Assembly: GCF_947623445.1 (NCBI RefSeq)
Contig: NC_135244.1
Coordinates: forward strand, 6,882,001 to 6,946,000
Origin: Clavelina lepadiformis
Taxonomy: Eukaryota > Chordata > Ascidiacea > Aplousobranchia > Clavelinidae
Direction of reading: 5' to 3'
DNA: 64,000 nt
How positions within the stretch are numbered: the stretch's first letter is position 1; every line of letters starts with the position of its first letter. The notes below the pieces were generated by a model. That model was not told where the DNA came from and searched no databases. It worked only from the letters and a program-made list of their open reading frames with translations. The position numbers were made by a program, and so were the translations under genes. This document shows, piece after piece, positions 57,001 to 64,000 of the stretch.

Positions 57001-58200
57001 GTAGCATTGGTAACTGCCAATTCAGTCTTTTTTCAGCACTGCGCTCTCAAATCGATCAACGACCGTGGATGTCTTATTTGAGTAGCCTATGTGTTGATCT
57101 TTTTGCGAAAATTATTTGCTGTATTATTTGTTTTGAAGGAAATGTGGCCTTTCGAAAACAGAAATTATTTCTGCGGTATACCTTGTCACCAATTATACTG
57201 TTGACTCATTTCTTTCAGTAGAAGTGCGAGTAAATCACGTGCCACGCGCACGACAATTTGGCTCAAATTACATGTTTCATTGAATAAAGATGCATTTCCT
57301 CAGCCGCATTATTTCACAAGAATTCCGTTCGAAGCGTAAAGACTACGGATATATTACTAGCATTACAATAGAAATCCCTTATACGACATATCCGTATCTT
57401 TGTACTGGGCGAATTGCGGAAGAAATAACACGTGATTAATTAATGGAAGAAACAACAAGTTATGATGCAATATTGCACAACACGTGAGCAATATAATTCC
57501 ACATGAGCTACGGACTATGCCATAAAACGTCCAAACAGCCTTGATCAGCATTTACCATGCAGTCTTTGGCCATTTATCTGTATTTCAAAACGCTCTATTA
57601 TTATCAACCGATGAGTTGGTGTTCTTTCTATGGTATGTTTAACTGTACGTGTGTTCGTATGTTTAAGACTCAAACACACCCCGCGGGTGAATGGAACTAG
57701 CACTTGATCAAGCGAGGGTTTGAATCGTTTACCAAATAAATTGAAGTCTAACAGGTATAAACTGTATAAAAGTTTTATGTAACACCATTGAAACTATGTC
57801 AAATATTAGACAAAACCCTTATCTACTTGTATCTAAACGTCTCTTCACACGTATCGATTTGAAACGTCCTTTCAAACGTTTAAGCAAATACCAAAGTAAT
57901 CATGATTATCTCCGAAAAAATCAGCCGGCTTGTGTTTTGCAAGAACTGTTTCTAAAACCATGTATACAATTGCACTGGTCCCTTTTAAAAGAAAAAAATT
58001 ATAATAGAGCATTGGGCAGGCATCATGCGACATCAAACAGAGCAATTTCGAACTTATGTATTATCGCCACCTACTGGTTCGGACAAGTATAACAAGCTTG
58101 TAAACTTCAAACGTTCATAAAGAGGAATATTTACATTGCAATTGAAATTTAAAACAAATACATGAACGTATCTAATGTCTTCAATAATTTCTTTAGTAGC
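39100..58200. other. About 19 kb without a supportable gene, upstream of PRDM3/16-like gene B
   Basis: Open frames here are short and in mixed orientation. None has splice signals plus protein-like content that I can defend, and no tRNA-like or transposon ends were recognised. The proximal part (39.1-39.5 kb) should hold the gene B promoter and 5' UTR. The rest is a plausible cis-regulatory domain for a developmental transcription factor, which is inference. A TACAT/TA-rich microsatellite lies at about 51035-51080. Confidence 0.5.
51035..51080. repeat. TACAT-type microsatellite
   Basis: Irregular tandem TACAT / TTATA units inside the long non-coding stretch. Confidence 0.65.
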
Positions 58201-58290
58201 TGAGAATTGATTGATCACGATCATGTCGGTGTTTGGAAATCAAGCGACTATTTCAAACATGCCTACACGTGGCGCATTTGTCGAGAAAAG

Positions 58291-59824
58291 TTACTTAGAT
58301 GATGTCCACAACGAGTCGTCATCCCACAGTGTCGTGTACTCCGATATTCCACAGTTAGGTTCGACTACATCGGGCAAGGTCGCAATTGTGTCGTCTGCAA
58401 TTTTATCGTATAAAAGGTTAAAACACGTTTGTTAAATATTTAAAAGCTAAACAAATTAGTCTAACTTGGAGAGAGTTGAAATAGATTTGTTGTCCCAAAT
58501 AGTTGCAAGAATTACAACAAATGCAGCACACTTCATATTTTGTTAACTACCAATCGAAACATACTTGAACAAATTGGTCCGAAACATGTTAGCACACTAT
58601 GAAGTGCTCCGTATTTGTTGTAATTCTTGCAACTATTTGGTTAAACAAATTTAACGAAAGAAACCTGTATGATCTGGCGGCCTAAAAGGTATCAATACGC
58701 CCCTGACAATGGAATTAAATAGCAAGCATTAGGCAAATAGACCCACAACCATAGAGCTACGTAAATAAGCTGACTTACATAGCTCACTACAACTTACCTT
58801 TTTGGGGGCGATGTCTTCTCGATATCCTTCTAGGTGGAGGCTTCTTAGGCGAAGCTTTGATCGTGTCAAAGAATATATCATCCAATGCAGTGGACTCTAA
58901 CGATGACATTTTTGAGCTTTGATCAACCGGAGTAGATGTTTTCTCAAAGAAATTTTGTGGATTTTCAATTAATCTTCCAACTGGTATAGGCGATTTGGCA
59001 ACGTCATCAATGACTGGGAACTTATCATCCAGATTTCTAGGAGATGTTGAAAGGTTTTCTTTCCCAGATTGACATCTTACTCCAGTCTGTTCTTCATCGG
59101 ATGCTGGTACTTCACTAAGCTCGGAGTCCGGTGTTTCTAGAAGCTGAGTTGTTTCGCCGGAGAACGGTTCCTCCTCGTCATTACCTTCACGAGGAGGAGT
59201 GTTTTCAGCGAGCACTTTCGGTGGAGAGTGTTCTGGACTCTCAATGAACTGCAGAGGAAGTTTCCTCACTCTTGGAGTTCGGACTCGAGGGCTCCAGACT
59301 TTTCGCCGCTTTGGTTTTCTTGCTTCAGTTTTCGTGCGACGCTTTTTTCGTCGATTTGTAGCCGCAGCGCAATCGTCACTGTCTGACAACTTGCTTTCTT
59401 CTTGCCCACCATGCTCCGGGAATTCTGAGATCTCAGGAGTATCAGATACCTCCGTTCGTTTACGACACGGATTCTTTCTTCTGGTGGCAGGCATTTTCGT
59501 TCTAGATTTACTTGATCGTTTCACTATGACAGTGGATCCTTGAAGACTATCATCACTGTCCGTTGATACAATGTTAAACGCTTGTTGTGAGCTAATAACA
59601 CGAGTTACTTTTTGATGTCCTGTTCGAAACGATCTGGATTCATTTCTGAGCTTCTCTTCACATTTTTTTCCTTCCAGATCTTTGTTCGCTGATCCGTTAA
59701 AAGATGACGGAAAGAGCTTCTTCCACATCTGTAGAGCCGTGTCTAGGTCGTCACTCTCGTCACTTACAGCTACGTTCTGAGTTGAGTCATTCAGTTGGTT
59801 GGAAACATCTCGGCCAGCAAGCAT
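58291..59824 (-). CDS. Unrecognised Ser/Pro/Lys-rich protein with KEN box, likely nuclear (2 coding exons)
   Basis: Coding exons are 58798-59824 and 58291-58394, joined in phase (donor AAAAG|GTAAGT, acceptor TTGCAG), giving 376 residues. I cannot name the family. An N-terminal patch, DDLDTALQMWKKLFPSSF, looks like a short helix. Several basic clusters could be nuclear signals (NRRKKRRTKTEARKPKRRK, PPPRRISRRHRPQK). Many SP/TP sites are present, and a KEN degron sits at residues 255-257 (SGKENLS). The last exon encodes an acidic, aromatic end (TLWDDDSLW). KEN plus CDK-type sites suggests a cell-cycle-regulated chromatin protein, which is inference. An in-frame TGA lies just upstream of the start, and a 3' splice acceptor (TTTCAG) ends 22 bases before the ATG. 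The 5' UTR is therefore spliced, or the message is trans-spliced. Confidence 0.75.
58495..58640. mobile_element. 146-bp palindromic MITE-like element inside the intron of the 58.3-59.8 kb gene
   Basis: The left end CCAAATAGTTGCAAGAATTA and its continuation CAACAAAT are repeated inverted, with no mismatch over about 28 bases, at the right end (TTGTTGTAATTCTTGCAACT, finishing ATTTGG). Looser pairing (ACTTCATA / TATGAAGT) extends inward. It lies between the exons ending at 58798 and starting at 58394. No target duplication is clear. Confidence 0.75.
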
Positions 59825-60256
59825 TTCCAGCACAAAACCAAATCACCTGAAACATGCAGATAAATTAAACTGAAGAAAATGTTACGAAATGTTCATGAAT
59901 CCATTGCAAAAAGTTAGATAGCATTCACTGAGAATAGTTCACAGTAAAAATGAGCAAAAATGTTTCAACTTCACTGCAAGCATTGATGCTATTCCTTTTA
60001 TCAAAAAAGCACATATTACTATATACGGTTTTTGTTTTTATTGAATATGGGTCATAGCTTAAATGCATTCGTAAAATATTGTGTAAAAGTTCAAGCACAA
60101 GTTAGGTATTAATGCAGATAATGAACAACTATCAAGCAAGCATGAGTGTACGTTGTCATGTGCATGGGCACATCATGTATATACAAAAGAACTTTAAGTT
60201 CAAGAAAAACGACATTGTTTGTAAAGTTTAAACAAATGCTAAACGTTTAATTGTAG

Positions 60257-60262
60257 TTTATT
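60257..60262 (-). terminator. Candidate polyadenylation signal of the CALHM-like gene
   Basis: AATAAA on the minus strand, about 20 bases after the stop codon at 60283-60285. This would give a very short 3' UTR. Confidence 0.6.
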
Positions 60263-60282
60263 TTGTGCTTGCGATACGGAAG

Positions 60283-63200
60283 TTAATCATCCAGTAATAA
60301 CTGAGTGTCGTCTCCATTCTCCAGAAGAGGAATATATCCTTCTTGACTCGGCCCATCCGGTTCCTCCTGACACTCTGGCATATTTTGTCCTTCAAAGACA
60401 ATTGTACCGGCTCTTTCGTCATCACTACTGCTCTCCACCAAGCGGAGGTCTTCCCGGGACACACTTCCTCCAAAATCGCCCAAAGATGTCTCCGTCACAG
60501 CAGCTTTCGGCTGGTTAAGATCAGACTCCTCACCATTACAAGTTTCTTCTTGTGTATCTGAATTTACGGGAGATGGATGTTTGTTGTCAGCAGTTGGTTT
60601 CTCAACTCGAGGAGGAGGTGGAATGGCAGGAGGAAAGTGTTCTTTGGCAGCATCACCGGATGCTAGTTTCTGTGATTCTGGAAGAGCCTCATGATCTTCA
60701 TCTTTCAGAGCATTGTTATCTGACGATGCCCCAGTTTCGTCTTCCTTTGGTGAAGTTGTTTCTTTGAGATTAGATGAGGTTGTTGGCTCTTGTGGTTGAT
60801 TGGAAGGCTGAGGAAATTTAGATTTTGAATCAACGGCTTGGGATTGGTCGGGAGATACAGAAGCTTTTGTATGAGTTACCAGATCTTTGGGGGCAGTAGG
60901 GTCAACAATAACGACAGCTGGTACAACATGGGGCTTCTCACTCTTTGGCTCCACCTTACTTGTATTTGTTGTAGGTTTGGCCTCCGGTGGGGGGCCAGCC
61001 GACTTCGGCTCTGCAGACTTCTTGGTGTCCGGCGAACCCACAAAAGCATCGGTTTTTAGCTCAACTGGTGGTTTCTTCACAATCTTGGTTTTTCTGCCTC
61101 CCAAAGGAACTAATGGGATAATAGTGGTACCTCCTCCGCCTTGTTTAAGGAACTTATCTGTATAAATTACAAATTAATTGTCTGTAAAAATTATAAATCG
61201 TTTTATTAATGCACATTACAGTTGAAGAAAACGCAAATCTATTACATAACGCATGATGAAGGGCTAAAAAAGTGAGAGAACAATAAAAAAATTTGAAAAT
61301 CTTTCATTATAGTATGTTGCTGAAAAAATCTTGACATCTCTTTGAAGTTACAGACATGAAAGCTCGTTAACTCGAATTCGCTTAATTGGAGGTTTCGGAC
61401 ACTCGAAGCAACTTCACTAGTCCCAGTAAATCGCCTATTAAAATGCGTGTAAACAACTAACAACTAACGAAGACTCGAAGCTCGTTACTTCAAATTGTCG
61501 GTGAACTCCTAATGCTTTTGTGGTTCCAGGGCGTTACTATAGCGACCGTTATCTCATTCCATGTGGCATAAACATCATACTGATTTGCTTCTTAAATGGG
61601 TTGTTATCAAATAGAAACGTCAAATGTTAATTTTGCCTTTTACATTTCAATGTCTTTTCACCTTAAAACTCTCATGTGGGCTCTCATAACATAACATTTA
61701 TGAGCCTGAGGTTTAACGTAAGTGTCACGACTCTGTAGAGAAAATGTCCGAAAGTTACAAGCATCAGTAGAAAGGAACAAGTGTAACGTGAGCATTTAAA
61801 GAACATAAATAAGGTGAGATAAAAGCAGTTAAAGCAGTAGAGTGGCTTTAGAGAGGTTGTCGTACTTAATAATAACCTAGTATGCTATAGCCCTGGCGAG
61901 ACCGTATAGGCACTAGGCTTAACGGCTATAACAACCCATGTACTGAACCGGGGAAACGTATGATGCTTTTATCAAATTGTATAGTACCGCTTTAGCTCAA
62001 ACAAATTTTAATCTTTTTATCGAAAAGTATCCATACGAAAAATGCGGTAATTGAGAGCTAAAAATGCGTCTTTTATCCCCAGCCATCGTTTTATAGTTAT
62101 CTGCCGCCAACTTTACCAACTTGAGATAACTGGAAGTAATTTAATTGGACCTTTTAAGTTCGAGTTAACGAGCTGCCACAGTATTTTTCAAATGTTTTTT
62201 AATCTGTTGCAGTTGTTTTGATAAATTTGGCCGCATGAATAGCATCAGTTACACGTAAGAAAACAAACTAAATGTTCCCAAAACTTGTGTCGTGTTAAAT
62301 TAGCCAACGCAAAAAACTTCCAAACGTGTTATTGTCGTATTGCATTTTCAATTCTTGTAATGTGAGAACGTTGTTACAATATCTATTTATGATCTTAATT
62401 GTTACGAAATGAACTTACTTTCCATCTTGGGCACCGACACTTTCTTCATTGCTGCATCACTGACTATATCCTCGATTGGTTCAGCGTCTTCCCGGGCTCT
62501 TATCTCCTTATTCACGAACTTGTGCAATGGACTGTAAATCGCTCTACCGCGCTTGCTACGCGTCACCTAAAACCCAAGAGCGTGGAAAGTATTATGTGGT
62601 GTGAAAGCGTGATAGAAACCTTTCCCAAAAATTACAGCAGAAATTAAATTGTCGTAAAAAGTACGATAAACTGCTTCAGCCTTTTCTGAAAAAATGTACC
62701 CAATGGAGGGGTGTGACGCGTGACGGTTGAAACTGCATGTATTACAGTTTGTATTGACTCCATTGCAAACTTTATAAAAAACTCTACACAAAATATTAAC
62801 CTTATCATTGATAACAGCGATTTGATCCCATTCCTCTTTCGCGCGTGGTTTGGTGAAGTATCCTTCCACTATTCTCTGAGCCTGCTCCTTCGCCTTCTTA
62901 TCCAGCGTGTCTTCGAATAGTTCAATTTCATTGCTTCGATATCTGAAACGTGAGAAAACGGTTCACATGAAGGCAGCAAGACAAATTGAACCTTCACCAT
63001 CCATTTCTCATGGGAAAAGCGACAAAAATATGGATTGCACTTGCAATAACTCCATGCGAAAATCCAAGATCCTTAAATTCGAAGTTTTGAAAAATATTAT
63101 CACCTGTCGATGTAGTTCCTTTGTTCGTAAGAATAGTTTTCCTTGCAGCGCTTATAGAGCATGATTACGACACCGAGGGTCATGCCAATAGTGACATAAA

Positions 63201-63736
63201 ACCAACCAACAGCGTGGCTTTCAGCTCTGAGATCGCGCGCTATGATCTCCGGCTCTGATGCGTCAAACTTTCTGGGATCATACCTAAAATAAAATTATCG
63301 CCAAAAATTAACTATTGACCAAGAAATATTAAAAACGCCTTAAATTTGGTCCAACAGTCAAAACACTGGGTGAAAAGATTGATTCGAACTGGAAGTTCTT
63401 GCTCTTAGAAAGTTGTACCCACTTGAACATGCATGGGCGCGGCAAGCTATCGTTGGACGGTTTCAAATTGAATCGAATTCTCGCCCGAACCACATCGTCA
63501 GGATCTGGCCACTTCGCGCAAGCGTAATAATCACCCTGCGAAAGACAGCGTTTAATAAGAGAAAAAATACCGTATATGGTCTTCTCTACTAAACAAATAC
63601 GCTATTTTTTTACTCCTATATTTACCTTCAGAAATGCAAGAACTACCCAAGTAGCTGGAGCTATGATGGCTTTTACCCCGATAGATAAGAATATAAAAAT
63701 GAAGTGAAAAATTCGTTTTCCACGTTTGCCCACGCC
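60283..63736 (-). CDS. Calcium homeostasis modulator (CALHM) family channel, 5' part missing, long C-terminal tail
   Basis: CALHM proteins form large-pore plasma-membrane channels passing Ca2+ and ATP (family knowledge). Visible exons in transcript order: 63626-63736, 63423-63535, 63104-63283, 62801-62942, 62419-62566, 60283-61157; about 520 residues. Exon 1 seen here holds the third membrane helix (IFLSIGVKAIIAPATWVV, then LAFLKGDYYACAKW). The next carries the extracellular loop with cysteines. Then come the fourth helix (GWFYVTIGMTLGVVIMLYKR) and the CALHM signature YIDRYRSNEIELFEDT, followed by EEWDQIAV and AIYSPLHKF, which align with the cytosolic helices of vertebrate CALHM1-3. Odd: after the core about 300 extra residues follow, Pro/Ser/Glu-rich (PPAIPPPPRVEK, ESSSDDERAG), ending in LLENGDDTQLLLDD. 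The donor AA|GTGGGT at 63423 was chosen for phase. Helices 1-2 are missing or only partly in view. Confidence 0.88.
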
Positions 63737-63879
63737 CTGAGTCCGATTGCATAAACCTTGAATACAGTTAACAAGTTAAACTGAGGTACGAAAAATAACA
63801 GATTATGTTTTCTGATTGATTCACTCTTAACAAAATTATTTCATTCTCAGACAATAGTTTAGGTTACAAAACTCGTTAC

Positions 63880-64000
63880 AAATTATGTGTAATGTGAGAA
63901 TATGAGTGAACAAGAAAAGCACAGGCCAAGGTCACAAAAAAGACAAAATATAGTGCAACAGAAAGCAGACATCGAATCCTTTCGTGATCGTTACGACAAA
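63880..64000 (-). CDS. Possible upstream CALHM exon (membrane helix 2), cut by window edge
   Basis: On the minus strand a frame open to the window edge reads CRNDHERIRC then a strongly hydrophobic stretch, LLSVALYFVFFVTLACAFLV. This fits a CALHM transmembrane helix preceding the exon at 63626-63736. The candidate donor TT|GTAACG leaves a phase that does not join directly to the acceptor at 63736 as modelled. Either that acceptor lies further upstream or an intervening exon is missed. Confidence 0.4.

Noticed and set aside
63902..64000. Plus-strand frame from ATG to the window edge (MSEQEKHRPRSQ...)
   Set aside because: The opposite strand carries a hydrophobic stretch fitting a CALHM membrane helix; 33 open codons alone are expected by chance.

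Overview
The window is AT-rich animal nuclear DNA. Genes are split into many small exons by GT-AG introns, with two GC-AG exceptions. Introns are mostly a few hundred bases, and intergenic DNA carries many short inverted-repeat transposons. The recognisable proteins (IWS1, TRIM23, ATPAF1, two MECOM/PRDM16-type zinc-finger proteins, a CALHM channel) are those of a compact invertebrate deuterostome genome. An ascidian tunicate is my best guess, but that is inference from gene style and content, not proof.

Layout. 1-2.5 kb: transposon debris (a hAT right end, a long foldback element, a hAT MITE with 8-bp target duplications). 2.55-7.26 kb (+): IWS1, 11 coding exons, with a perfect hAT MITE in intron 3. 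7.96-8.29 kb: another hAT MITE. 9.26-13.92 kb (+): TRIM23 (RING, B-boxes, coiled coil, ARF GTPase), 12 coding exons. 14-18.2 kb: LINE reverse-transcriptase relic and a pogo-like DNA element with TA duplications and a decayed transposase C-terminus. 18.66-24.61 kb (-): PRDM3/16-like gene A. 25.7-26.25 kb: unidentified open frames. 27.3-29.1 kb (-): ATPAF1, 7 exons. 32.09-39.01 kb (-): PRDM3/16-like gene B, 13 exons. 39.1-58.2 kb: about 19 kb with no gene I can support. 58.29-59.82 kb (-): unrecognised 376-residue nuclear-type protein. 60.28-64.0 kb (-): CALHM channel gene, 5' end outside the window.

Genes A and B are the centre of interest. They are tandem paralogues of vertebrate MECOM (EVI1) and PRDM16 on the same strand. 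They share exon structure (208-nt and 146-nt zinc-finger exons in both), four N-terminal and three C-terminal zinc fingers, and a CtBP-type PLDL(S/T) motif. Neither shows the PR/SET domain or the first three fingers of the vertebrate proteins, so both look like constitutively EVI1-like factors. ATPAF1 sits between them. The empty 19 kb upstream of gene B is a natural place for its regulatory DNA.

Exon models were assembled by hand from splice sites, phase and homology. For IWS1, TRIM23, ATPAF1, gene A and gene B the assembled lengths are exact multiples of three. Ends of untranslated regions are not determined.
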